From the NCBI RefSeq assembly GCF_001625595.1, contig NZ_AUXT01000001.1:42045-106044 (forward strand): a stretch of 64,000 bases of DNA. The letters are read 5' to 3'. Numbering within the stretch: the stretch's first letter is position 1; the number at the start of each line of letters is the position of its first letter. The translations under genes were made by a program, and so were the position numbers. This stretch comes from Pseudoalteromonas luteoviolacea NCIMB 1942 (GTDB lineage: Bacteria; Pseudomonadota; Gammaproteobacteria; Enterobacterales; Alteromonadaceae). The notes beneath the pieces were generated by a model. It did no database searches, was not told where the DNA came from, and was given only the letters and a program-made list of their open reading frames with translations. Shown piece after piece: positions 31,844-40,750 of this stretch.

Positions 31844-32545
31844 TTATTGAACCGTAACGGTAACTTTTGCTACAGGGTTGAGCCAGCGGTGTACTGTGTT
31901 GTGTAAGTCACTTTTCCCACCTGTAGCTTCGTCATCGCCAAGGTTGCCGCGGTGGATGTGTATCCTTTCATTACTTTCGGTGCTTGTCACACCACTACCT
32001 TGAGTACCTGGATCTACGCCTGGTGAAGCTGGGATACCTAATGTGCCAGGTGCGCCAGAGCCATCAACTACGAGTTCATTGTTGGCTTCAGTGCCCGCAT
32101 CGTATGCGTTAAGGTAAACGTGATAGGTTCCTGCTTCTGATGGAATTTTCCAACTGTTTAAACCAATAAAACCGTCATTGGTTGGAAGCATCATTGCAAC
32201 AATAGACAGTCTGTCATTACCATCGCTAGTTTCTAAACTTGCCATAGTGCTAGCAACGGGTGCTAGTAAGCCGCCAGCTGGGTTACTTACTGTGTTGGCA
32301 CTGATCCCCGTCAAGATTTCATTTAAACCGTCTAAGCTGCCGCCTTCAGCCATGGCTTGCAATGCATCCGAAGCTTTTTCTCCGGTATTGAACAGCATTG
32401 CATCGTTTGTATGTGCCGTGACAAGTATTGGGGTAAAGTAGATACCTTGAGTAAGGTTAGTAACTTTGACTTCCAATGATGCGGCGCTTGCTGTACCTGA
32501 AGCCAAAAGTGATCCTGCGATGAGTGATAGTATGCGTGTTTTCAT
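31844..32545 (-). CDS. Secreted spondin-domain protein
   Basis: 233 residues from ATG 32545 (signal peptide MKTRILSLIAGSLLASGTASA). The mature part is a Spondin_N-like domain resembling the following gene: VTNLTQGIYFTPILVTAHT, GEKASDALQAMAEGG, MLPTNDGFIGLN, YLNAYDAGTEANNE, and HRWLNPVAKVTV. The matches between the two copies lie in the same order, so they arose by duplication. It is the first gene of the run that ends with the two-component system. Confidence 0.75.
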   Translation of the reverse strand: MKTRILSLIAGSLLASGTASAASLEVKVTNLTQGIYFTPILVTAHTNDAMLFNTGEKASDALQAMAEGGSLDGLNEILTGISANTVSNPAGGLLAPVASTMASLETSDGNDRLSIVAMMLPTNDGFIGLNSWKIPSEAGTYHVYLNAYDAGTEANNELVVDGSGAPGTLGIPASPGVDPGTQGSGVTSTESNERIHIHRGNLGDDEATGGKSDLHNTVHRWLNPVAKVTVTVQ

Positions 32546-32665
32546 AATCTGCTCTTGTTGTTTGGATTTGACGTAAATAAGCATGCAACGCAATTATTGA
32601 GAAACACTCGCTCAATTATCACAAAAGTATCACGAATGTATCATTTTTTAATTGCGGCACAGAAA

Positions 32666-32686
32666 AACCAGTCTTAGAGGCTGGTT
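32666..32686 (-). terminator. Terminator after the decarboxylase gene
   Basis: AACCAG-loop-CTGGTT followed by TTTTTCTG on the minus strand, directly after the stop at 32692. Confidence 0.65.
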
Positions 32687-32691
32687 ACGGT

Positions 32692-34482
32692 TTAAAACTT
32701 GCCCGCGGGTGGCCAATTCGGGTTACTAATTTCATCCTCCCCAACCGCGCTGTCAGCTTCTTTGCTAATGGTCAGTGGAGTATCTTCTTTGGGAATACAC
32801 ACCTCTACGACATAATTGATGTTGTCCTGTATGCGTATTTCTTCCATAACCCCCAGCAGCTGCTCAATGGTAGTGACTTTAACTCCCTTGCCACCAAATG
32901 CATCGGGCAGCTTTGAGATTTGCCAGTTTGGTAAGTCATTGTAGCTATATACGTTATTGAGTAGCTTATCTTGGTATTCGACAGGCGGTTGTCTAAACGG
33001 ATTTGGGTTTACCAGATATTGTTCAATGCCATAAATGCCATTTGCCAAAACGAAAACAACCGTATTTTGTCCATAAGCATGTTGATCTGCGACGGCTTGA
33101 CATGTTTCATGGAAGGCCCCATCACCGACAACAACGACTGCGCGCTTATCTGGGTAAGCGCATTTGATTCCCGTGCCGGCCGGAACTGAATAGCCGATAG
33201 ATAACCAAGCAGCTTGCGCAACAAAGCCATTGCGGGCAGGCACTTTGACACCTTGAGCGCCAATTAGCGGGAAGCCTGCGTCGACAATCAAGACATCATC
33301 TTCTGTTATCCAGCTACTCATTGCCGAGAAAAAACTGTCGTATCCCAAGTAGTCTTTAGCATTTTGTAATGGCGCAAGAGATTGCGCTTTTCGGATCCCT
33401 GTCAGGTTTGCTGGGCTTTGTTTGGCGAGTTGGATGAACGCCTCGGTAAGATAGTTCAAGTAATCTTTTAACATCACAGAAGGGTAGAAATTAGCACCCA
33501 CATATACCCCTTGATGCGCCGCCAAAATGGTATTGCTGGAACGGATATCTTGATTACCTGTGTCTTTACCTGTTGTCCATGCACCAATACCAACCAATAC
33601 GCCATCTTCGCCGACAAGTTCCTCCACTTCGTCTGGCGACATGGTTACGCAGCCTTCAAACCACGGGTGTGTCTCGGCGATGACAGACTTGCTGAGTGCT
33701 GAGGTGACAAAATGAATATGGCCATCGGGCATGCTGTGTTCACGGTTTATCACTTCAAGTAAATTGAGAAACTCGTCCTGTAAACCTAAACGCTGTAACT
33801 CAATACCTGCCCAAAAAATACTTTTAGGTTTTGAGAGCATTAATTCTAGGGTTGCTTGTGCAGCTTCTTGCGCGCAGCTGACCGTAAGCGTGTCATTCTG
33901 GCGTTCTCTAATGCGGCTTTGTGGTCTCTGGCATGGGCTGCGCCAAATGTCTTCGGTAACTTCAAAGTAAATAGGGCGCTGCTCACTTAAAAGTGCTGTC
34001 AGCGCTGAGTCTATTTGGAATGGAGCTTGTAAGGCATTGGTTACACGTTCAGCAGCGACGGTAATGGGCCTGAACATATGAATGTCGACAAACTCGTAGC
34101 CTGTTGTGTGTGAGTACAGTAGTCCTGCACATTTAGAAATCTGATCTTCTTTATTGGTGGGCGCACCATTTATCAGGATCACAGGCACCTGTTCAACATA
34201 GGAACCTGCTATGGTATTGAGCAAACTAAACGCGCCAACACTATAGGTCACATAAAGCGCGGTAGGCCCTTTTAGTCTCGCGTAGGCGTCTGCTGCAAAG
34301 CCAGCACATATTTCATTGGCGTTACCTTTGATGGAGATTGGAGATTGGCTATCAGCTAAAATGGTGTCCAATAGCCCCGCAGTGTAATTGCCGGCTACGC
34401 CAAACATTTGATCGACCCCAATTTCTTCTAGTCGATCTTTGAAGTAATCCGCAACGGTATATTCTTTAAAGCTCGTAGTCAT
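32692..34482 (-). CDS. TPP-dependent 2-oxoacid decarboxylase (indolepyruvate/pyruvate decarboxylase type)
   Basis: 596 residues. GNANEICAGFAADAYAR holds the TPP-activating Glu, and GDGAFHETCQAVADQHAYG starts the GDG-X(24-27)-N thiamine-phosphate motif that closes at VFVLANG. Three TPP-fold domains in order Pyr, central, PP. Enzymes of this group turn indolepyruvate, phenylpyruvate or pyruvate into aldehyde plus CO2. ATG 34482 (MTTSFKEYTVADYF) has GAGG upstream. It lies 73 nt after the flavin oxidase gene on the same strand, so amino acid to 2-oxoacid to aldehyde could be made in sequence. Substrate preference cannot be read directly. Confidence 0.85.
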   Translation of the reverse strand: MTTSFKEYTVADYFKDRLEEIGVDQMFGVAGNYTAGLLDTILADSQSPISIKGNANEICAGFAADAYARLKGPTALYVTYSVGAFSLLNTIAGSYVEQVPVILINGAPTNKEDQISKCAGLLYSHTTGYEFVDIHMFRPITVAAERVTNALQAPFQIDSALTALLSEQRPIYFEVTEDIWRSPCQRPQSRIRERQNDTLTVSCAQEAAQATLELMLSKPKSIFWAGIELQRLGLQDEFLNLLEVINREHSMPDGHIHFVTSALSKSVIAETHPWFEGCVTMSPDEVEELVGEDGVLVGIGAWTTGKDTGNQDIRSSNTILAAHQGVYVGANFYPSVMLKDYLNYLTEAFIQLAKQSPANLTGIRKAQSLAPLQNAKDYLGYDSFFSAMSSWITEDDVLIVDAGFPLIGAQGVKVPARNGFVAQAAWLSIGYSVPAGTGIKCAYPDKRAVVVVGDGAFHETCQAVADQHAYGQNTVVFVLANGIYGIEQYLVNPNPFRQPPVEYQDKLLNNVYSYNDLPNWQISKLPDAFGGKGVKVTTIEQLLGVMEEIRIQDNINYVVEVCIPKEDTPLTISKEADSAVGEDEISNPNWPPAGKF

Positions 34483-34555
34483 AATAAACCTCAATGAATT
34501 CAGCAAGCGCAGCGATTAAGAGAGGTTAACCGCTGCTGTGGATGGCAATGTATGA

Positions 34556-36517
34556 TTACTTCACATCAAAGTAAGTTAGGTTGACGCCGATGACGCTTGC
34601 GCCATCCTCTGCTTTTTCAATAGGCGCAGCACTGGCTGCAAAGTTGGTCTCGATGTATTGATTGATAAGCTTGCTTGAATTCTCTTCGTAAACGGCTTTG
34701 ATGGCGTCTGAAGATGAAATGTTAGTAGATTCAAAATACACTTGGCTCAGAGGTTTTAACCCAAAACCTTTTTCAAGTGCGAGGTCGGCAGAGCGCAGTG
34801 CCCCCTCAACCCAGCCTTGATAGTCAGAAAATGCTTCACCACAGGTAAATAGGTTTGGTAATGGTTCAGCTAGAGTGGCCATGGCTTCTTTATCATTGGC
34901 GCCAACAGCCCATTGGTGTACACCGTAACCAAATTGACGGCTAGTTGGGATATCAAATTTGACGCTGCCTTCCCAAACTCTTGCACTGGTTAAAATTGGC
35001 GCTGGCACATAGTGGGTGTTGAAAATGTCTTTGAAGAACCGTGTGGCTTGTTCAACAACGGCGGTAGAGGCTGGATAAATGTCATCGGGGATACTCTCTA
35101 CGTAATGCTCTTGTTTTGGATTGTGGTAGGTTTCTCCAATATTTTGCAAATTGCTCCAGAAATTGATGTTGAGATAGTCACAGTAGATGGTCAGCGCTGC
35201 TGGGCGCTCATATTTGTCATTACCTATGCGTTCTAGTTTTTCTTCCACAGCACTTGATGGATGAGTCGTACGCTCTTGATACATAAGTGCAGCTGCAAGC
35301 TCTTCATTAACAGCATAAAATGGATAGACAGAGCCTGTGGGCAAGTCAGCAAAGTTTGGACCAAACTCAACCGCTGGCCGACCGGTAGTGCCGCGACCCC
35401 ACCAAGCAGAGTCATAGTAGAGGTTGATTTTTAGCAGTGGTTGGTTACTTGCGGATTGTAGCGTATTCCACAGAAGTTCTGAGCGTTCTTGCTCTAAGCG
35501 ATTAATCACATCAGAGCGAACAAATAGCTTTTCTAATGCAAGTCTAGGCAGGCCTAAGATGACTTTTTCTGCTTTAATCAGGCCCTTGTGCACTTTACCA
35601 TGCGCATCGGTATGTGCATATCGCAGCTCATATAACCCGGACTCTTCGGAAAAATCGATTTCTTCAATGGCTGTTTGTAAGTGGATATTATCCGTGCCAA
35701 CTTCTTCAACCAATTTGTTGGGAAGTGTACTAAAGCCATCTTTAAATGTTTTGAATTTAACGCCTGCTGGAAAGTCTTCTAACAGTTGGTAAGCAACACC
35801 GGCATTCATTTGTGACAAGAATGTCCCATTAAAACCCAATACACGATACAGCATGTTTATGCATTCCTGAGAGTAGCCCATATCCGTGTATAAATCCCAA
35901 AGTGTCCATTCATTCAGCCCTTGTCCTTTCCATTGACACTCAAGTCTAAAGTCTTGCCAAAACTGTGGGCCTCGGACTTTTGGTCTTTGTTGAAATTGAG
36001 GGTTAGCTTCCAAAATACGATTAAAGACTACATTGACGATGTCTTTGGGGTTAACACCTTGTTCAGACTGATCTAAATTGTATAAATGGGACCATATAGC
36101 ATACTCATCTTGCTGTGCATCCTCGACGCTAAAGCTCTCACCTCTGAAAAATAAACGGTTATTGCCACCGCTATTCATGGGAAATGGCACGATATTGTCT
36201 TGCAAGTTTAGCTTTAAAAACAGCGCCATTAAATCATCCATACCATCAAACAAAAAGCGCATGCCACCTTGCTCTTCTTTAACAGTGATAGTTTTGGGCT
36301 GTTCTGAACGTAGGTTCTTAAATTCGATGAGGTCTGAATCTAAACGCCCCCCCGTTCTATCTGAACGCTCAAAAATGGCAAGATCCTGACAATTTGCTTC
36401 TTGTTGTAATCTCCAAGCGCTGTATAAACCTGACATACCAGCGCCGACAATGGCTACCTTAATTTGAGAGGGAAGCGACTTATCCGTTATTTCTTTTCCA
36501 AATGCGTAATGTGTCAT
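34556..36517 (-). CDS. FAD-dependent L-amino-acid oxidase / monoamine oxidase family
   Basis: 653 residues without signal peptide. VAIVGAGMSGLYSAWRLQ is the dinucleotide-binding loop, followed by IFERSDRTGGRLDSD; the C-terminal FTCGEAFSDYQGWVEGALRSA is the conserved FAD-binding end of the amine-oxidase family. It should oxidise an amino acid or amine to the imine with H2O2 release. Longer than most bacterial LAAOs. AAGGAAAAAC precedes ATG 36517. The neighbouring 2-oxoacid decarboxylase makes an aromatic or branched amino acid the likely substrate. LAAO-derived H2O2 is a known antibacterial agent in some Pseudoalteromonas, a possible role here. Confidence 0.8.
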   Translation of the reverse strand: MTHYAFGKEITDKSLPSQIKVAIVGAGMSGLYSAWRLQQEANCQDLAIFERSDRTGGRLDSDLIEFKNLRSEQPKTITVKEEQGGMRFLFDGMDDLMALFLKLNLQDNIVPFPMNSGGNNRLFFRGESFSVEDAQQDEYAIWSHLYNLDQSEQGVNPKDIVNVVFNRILEANPQFQQRPKVRGPQFWQDFRLECQWKGQGLNEWTLWDLYTDMGYSQECINMLYRVLGFNGTFLSQMNAGVAYQLLEDFPAGVKFKTFKDGFSTLPNKLVEEVGTDNIHLQTAIEEIDFSEESGLYELRYAHTDAHGKVHKGLIKAEKVILGLPRLALEKLFVRSDVINRLEQERSELLWNTLQSASNQPLLKINLYYDSAWWGRGTTGRPAVEFGPNFADLPTGSVYPFYAVNEELAAALMYQERTTHPSSAVEEKLERIGNDKYERPAALTIYCDYLNINFWSNLQNIGETYHNPKQEHYVESIPDDIYPASTAVVEQATRFFKDIFNTHYVPAPILTSARVWEGSVKFDIPTSRQFGYGVHQWAVGANDKEAMATLAEPLPNLFTCGEAFSDYQGWVEGALRSADLALEKGFGLKPLSQVYFESTNISSSDAIKAVYEENSSKLINQYIETNFAASAAPIEKAEDGASVIGVNLTYFDVK

Positions 36518-36897
36518 CGTTTTTCCTTAGCCTTGATGGTTAAGTCTACTTTGACAGACGACTACTCCTATAAAACCACTACTGCGACTGTGCTGCAAAG
36601 CAGATGATTAAATCTGCAGTATTTGTTGAAAATTATAATGGCGTTTCTGGCGCGCTTAGTTAAAGCAAATGTATCGCCAGTAAACATCTTAATAAATGTA
36701 GCATATACGTTAATTTATTCGCGTCATAATGTTGAGAAATGAAAATTTCTGCAATGGAGGATGATTTGTAATGAGTTATATTGGAAAGAACCACTATCGT
36801 CGCTTGAGAGTGTCTTTGAGTTAGGGCAAACTACATTTAAAACATGTGGTTATAATTAGTATTGACTGCGTTGTGCCAATCATTAAGGTGTTAATTG
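36518..36897. other. 380-bp divergent region between the flavin oxidase and the CadC-like regulator
   Basis: AT-rich; presumably holds the two divergent promoters and binding sites of the regulator, but no palindrome of note is seen. Confidence 0.3.
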
Positions 36898-38532
36898 ATG
36901 CGCTTCAGACTTGAAAATAAGGAGGTTGATCTTACTCAGGGTAAGGTATGTTCGTTGGATTCTCAATCAGGTCAAACCTATGACATCAGGGCGAAAACGC
37001 TCCAAGTTATGGAGATGCTGGTGCACAACCGCGATAGAATTGTCACGAAACAAGAGCTATTGGACCGTGTTTGGGGTGATTTAGTTGTACAAGAACAAGT
37101 GTTAGTGCAATCAATTAAAGAAGTTCGTGATTTATTGGGTGCGGGTACCATAAAAACTTTTCCTAAGTTGGGGTATCGTTGGGTAGCCACTATAGAAGTC
37201 ATCGTTACTTCTTCGACACTAGGGATATCACTTAAAACTAATCAACTCATAATTGGCACTATCCTATGTGTAATACTGGTCTGTAGTGTGTATCTTGGAG
37301 TAATTAACAGTACTTCATCACAATTACCCAAGGTCGCATTTTTACCCGTGGAAAATGCCATGCCAGATGAGATACATGATTGGGTGCCTATTAAAGGGAT
37401 GGATCAGCTATCTCGAGCGCTTCGCCAGCAAAGTGAATTAAAGGTCAGTGCCGTTGATGATGTGCTGTTGGCCGTTGAGCTAGCCAACAAGGAAAGTGTA
37501 ACCAATGCTTCTTTTGGGCCACAATACTTTTTTCAATTGCAACAAAGATTGGGAGCACAGTTAATCGTACAAACACGTTTGACGGGTTACCCTCAAGATT
37601 TACAGCTTCATTATACCCTACATTCCCAATTTGGCCCTCAGCAAGGAGTCGTTTTGGCATCAAGTGTGGACAACGCATTTAATGAACTGATTGGCATATT
37701 AACGCATAAGTTTGGTCAAGCCGTGCAGCCATCAACGGAGTATTATCACAGCGCATTTAGCAATCAGGCTTTTGCTAAAGGGGTGAACGCCTACCTTCAA
37801 AGAGATTATAATGCTGCGATTAATTTATTTCGTAGTGCACTGATTGAGCAGCCAGATATGCTTGCGGCAAGGCGCTACTTAGCTGGCTGCCTTGCGAACG
37901 TCTATGAGCTAGAGCAAGCTCTGAGCATACTTCGTGGCAGTCTTAAAATTGCAGATACTTCATTAAGTCAAAAAGAGCATTTACGCGCGAATCTGATGAT
38001 AGGTTACTTGTTAATTAATTGGCCTCAAGGCCGCGATAGACAAAAAGAGTTGGATATGGCTGAACAGTATATCGCACGAGCAAAAAGCTTGGCGCAGTCC
38101 AGTCAAGATAAGCTGTTTATTGCTTATTCCTATGAAGAACTTGGAAAAATTAAACGCCTGCAAGGTCACTATAGTGAGGCAACTAGGTTGCTACTTGCTG
38201 CGCTAGAATACCATCAGAGCTTCCATGGTCGCTATGGGCAAACTACAGCGCTAATAGAATTGGCCCGCATTGCTATCGCGCAAGAGGAGCTGGGAGAAGC
38301 TAAGCTATACTTTGCACAGGCAAAGCAAATAGCAGATGACAGCAAGGCACATCCAAATCAGATCTGGGTGTTGTTAGCACAGGCCGATATGTACAGAGGT
38401 TTGAATGAACAAACTCTGGCTTTGGAGCATGCACAACAAGCACTTGAGGTAGCATACCGAGCTGACAGTCCGTTGCTTATCGCAAGGGTGGAGGCATGGT
38501 TCGCACAAGTGCCAATTCATACTGTTAATTAA
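36898..38532 (+). CDS. CadC-like membrane regulator with TPR-rich periplasmic domain
   Basis: 544 residues. Residues 1-100 are an OmpR-type winged helix (ELLDRVWGDLVVQEQVLVQSI ... LGYRW). One membrane helix follows (IIGTILCVILVCSVYLGVI, about 115-133). The periplasmic part has an adenylate-cyclase-like N-lobe and TPR repeats from about 290 on (AINLFRSALIEQPDMLAARRYL, QTLALEHAQQALEVA). TPR-bearing CadC-like proteins sense substrates or partner proteins. ATG 36898 is chosen (AAGGTG upstream); a TTG one codon earlier is possible. Position suggests it controls the divergent oxidase/decarboxylase genes or the GH16 gene it converges with. Confidence 0.8.
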   Translation: MRFRLENKEVDLTQGKVCSLDSQSGQTYDIRAKTLQVMEMLVHNRDRIVTKQELLDRVWGDLVVQEQVLVQSIKEVRDLLGAGTIKTFPKLGYRWVATIEVIVTSSTLGISLKTNQLIIGTILCVILVCSVYLGVINSTSSQLPKVAFLPVENAMPDEIHDWVPIKGMDQLSRALRQQSELKVSAVDDVLLAVELANKESVTNASFGPQYFFQLQQRLGAQLIVQTRLTGYPQDLQLHYTLHSQFGPQQGVVLASSVDNAFNELIGILTHKFGQAVQPSTEYYHSAFSNQAFAKGVNAYLQRDYNAAINLFRSALIEQPDMLAARRYLAGCLANVYELEQALSILRGSLKIADTSLSQKEHLRANLMIGYLLINWPQGRDRQKELDMAEQYIARAKSLAQSSQDKLFIAYSYEELGKIKRLQGHYSEATRLLLAALEYHQSFHGRYGQTTALIELARIAIAQEELGEAKLYFAQAKQIADDSKAHPNQIWVLLAQADMYRGLNEQTLALEHAQQALEVAYRADSPLLIARVEAWFAQVPIHTVN

Positions 38533-39464
38533 AGGCTACAATAATCCTCTTGCTTGGGTTGCCAGTCAGGAACCGTATCTTTTTGTGCAATATTGTTTTT
38601 ACGAAGCTGTTCGACTGATAACGTAACGTCGCGCGGCGATATTACCTCATCTTTGATAAAGTATACCCAGTCGACGTCATGATGGTATTGGCGCATCAGA
38701 TTCGATTGCACGAGTTTGTTTGGGTCGAACCATTGATTGAAGTTAATTGACATAGGCACTTCTGGGTACACATCTGCTCCGTGTGTAGCAAAGAGCCGGC
38801 CATTCACATAGTATTTTAGAGTACTGTTTGCGACCTGGAGTACTAGTGTATTCCAGCCTTGCAATGACTCTATATGATAGTCATAGGCATTGACCTTGGT
38901 CCAAGGTGTCAATTGAAAGGTTTCCCAAGATGTGGCAAATAAAGCTAAGCGTTCAGTCCCCCAGCCGCCATTTGGTAAATATTCAAAATCCATCTCACTG
39001 TAGTTTTTATCCATTGGAGCTTGCAATGGGCTGATGGCATAAAAAGTTTGAATAACCGCATCGCCGTCTGGACCGTATTGCGGGGCGTCATTAAAGTAAA
39101 CCCTCGCAGCATAAGTCCCTTCTCGATACTTTCGTTTGTGACATATTTGCGTATGTCGAGTGTTTTCAGCAGTACCATCTGTTTTTGCCGTAATACGCAT
39201 AACCGTATTACCAGTGTCCATGGGATCTGGGTGAAAGCTGATCCCTTCTTTCCACCACGTGGCATTTTTAATTCCTGGGTGGCCTGTTTCATGACGAAAT
39301 TGCCAGCCGTTTTGTTGCGCATCTGAAAATTGTCGATAACTAAAATCGTCAAACATCACAGTTTGAGATTTAGCATTCGCAAAAGGGGCCGTTGCACAAA
39401 AACCAATCATGCCTGCGGTCATGAGTCCAAGTTGTGTTTTTATAAGTAGTTTGTTGATTAGCAT
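38529..39464 (-). CDS. Secreted GH16-like glycoside hydrolase
   Basis: 311 residues with a signal peptide ending around FCATAPFANAKS. The mature part is a single beta-jelly-roll domain; YSEMDFEYLPNG contains the E-x-D-x-E catalytic motif of family 16 (laminarinase, agarase, carrageenase and related enzymes), and flanking segments (GDAVIQTFYAISP, YYVNGRLFATHG) fit its strands. A substrate cannot be told; PL-type or DUF families with the same fold are an alternative. SD CAGGAG precedes ATG 39464. Its end overlaps the regulator gene by 4 nt. Confidence 0.72.
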   Translation of the reverse strand: MLINKLLIKTQLGLMTAGMIGFCATAPFANAKSQTVMFDDFSYRQFSDAQQNGWQFRHETGHPGIKNATWWKEGISFHPDPMDTGNTVMRITAKTDGTAENTRHTQICHKRKYREGTYAARVYFNDAPQYGPDGDAVIQTFYAISPLQAPMDKNYSEMDFEYLPNGGWGTERLALFATSWETFQLTPWTKVNAYDYHIESLQGWNTLVLQVANSTLKYYVNGRLFATHGADVYPEVPMSINFNQWFDPNKLVQSNLMRQYHHDVDWVYFIKDEVISPRDVTLSVEQLRKNNIAQKDTVPDWQPKQEDYCSL

Positions 39465-39601
39465 GGGTGTTTACTCCTGTATCTTGCCGTGTGGTTAGCT
39501 TGAACAAGGAGTGTGAAGTTGGCTAATTAAACTTGCTTAAATGAGATAATCGGAAGTATTAAAAAAAATTAAACTTATGATATATATATTTAAATTAAAA
39601 A

Positions 39602-39635
39602 AATGAGCCGTTACTCTTCCATAAGCTGGCTCATT
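39602..39635 (-). terminator. Intrinsic terminator of the RND efflux operon
   Basis: Minus strand: AATGAGCC, 18-nt loop, GGCTCATT, then TTTTTTAATTT, located 20 nt past the stop at 39655. Confidence 0.85.
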
Positions 39636-39654
39636 GGGCTAGTAATTTGGTATG

Positions 39655-40740
39655 TTAATTTAGAGATTGTACATCGACTTCCTGACCATCGGTGAGTCTC
39701 TCTGCACCGCGTACAGCAATTCTGTCACCTACCTTTAGGACATTTGCTTCAGTTGGAGTGATGGCAACTAGACTGCCTTCACCTTTACCAACCTCAACTG
39801 GCACTTGCATAACTTTATTATCTGGACCCACTTTAACAATGTGCACGCCTTGTTTACGAATGATCAAGGCATCTCTATTGATGAGCATTTGGGCTTGTTT
39901 TGATTGCAATGGAACAGTAACGTCCACGAGTTGGCCAACCGCGAAAGTGCGCGGATTATATTTTCCCAATTCGGCACGAACCTCTACTGTTTGAGAGCGA
40001 GGGTCGGTCGCTGGGATCACGGAAGTAACGGTGGCTTGTGCTCTTAACGGCGTGTCTAAATTACCAGTTTGAATAGGGAGCGTTATCCCTTGCTTTAAAT
40101 AATGTAAATATTTAACCGGCACGTATAAACGTGCTTCTAAATTGTCTATATCCACAAAGTTTAACAACTCATCCGCCCGACTGACCTCTCTGCCAGCGCG
40201 CTTATGGCGCTCACTGACAATACCTGAAAATGGCGCACGAATTGTGGCTCGGTCTAACTGATCTGCGATCACTCTTAGCTCGATTTTTGCCAACTCAATA
40301 TCTGAAAGTGCGAGGTCATGCTGGTTTTGTACACTGTCTACTTGAGTTGCGGCTGCACTGTTAGATTTAGCCAATCGTTTTAATCGGTGTAACTCCTGCT
40401 TGTGTAACTTCAAGTTCACTTGAGCACGATTTAGCATTTCTTTTTGTCGGGCTTGGTCTAGCTCTAATGGTAAGGTGTCCATTTTGACTAATACATCGCC
40501 TTTGTTGGCACGTTGTCCGGGCTCGGCAACATATAAGACCCGGCCCGAGATGCCCGCAGTGAGGATTACATCTTTTTTACCAAAGAGCGTACCATTGACT
40601 GCCAACGAACTGGTCAAAGGGGCTTGAGTGACAGGCTCTACTGTGACAGGGAGCGCTGCGTGGCTGCTAATGCTAAACATTACCGTGCTACATGCCAATG
40701 CGAGAGAAAAAAGTTTGACGGTAAAAAATGAATTATGCAT
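39655..40740 (-). CDS. RND efflux periplasmic adaptor (membrane-fusion protein)
   Basis: 361 residues with an N-terminal signal/anchor. Order: beta-barrel/lipoyl half (GQRANKGDVLVKMD), helical hairpin (LARARVNLKLHKQEL-like, residues about 90-160), lipoyl second half (ATIRAPFSGIVSERHKRAGREV), barrel and membrane-proximal domain. It links the inner-membrane pump to an outer-membrane channel, which is not encoded here. SD AGGAAG precedes ATG 40740; the pump gene ends 11 nt upstream. Confidence 0.92.
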   Translation of the reverse strand: MHNSFFTVKLFSLALACSTVMFSISSHAALPVTVEPVTQAPLTSSLAVNGTLFGKKDVILTAGISGRVLYVAEPGQRANKGDVLVKMDTLPLELDQARQKEMLNRAQVNLKLHKQELHRLKRLAKSNSAAATQVDSVQNQHDLALSDIELAKIELRVIADQLDRATIRAPFSGIVSERHKRAGREVSRADELLNFVDIDNLEARLYVPVKYLHYLKQGITLPIQTGNLDTPLRAQATVTSVIPATDPRSQTVEVRAELGKYNPRTFAVGQLVDVTVPLQSKQAQMLINRDALIIRKQGVHIVKVGPDNKVMQVPVEVGKGEGSLVAITPTEANVLKVGDRIAVRGAERLTDGQEVDVQSLN

Positions 40741-40750
40741 TGGGACTTCC

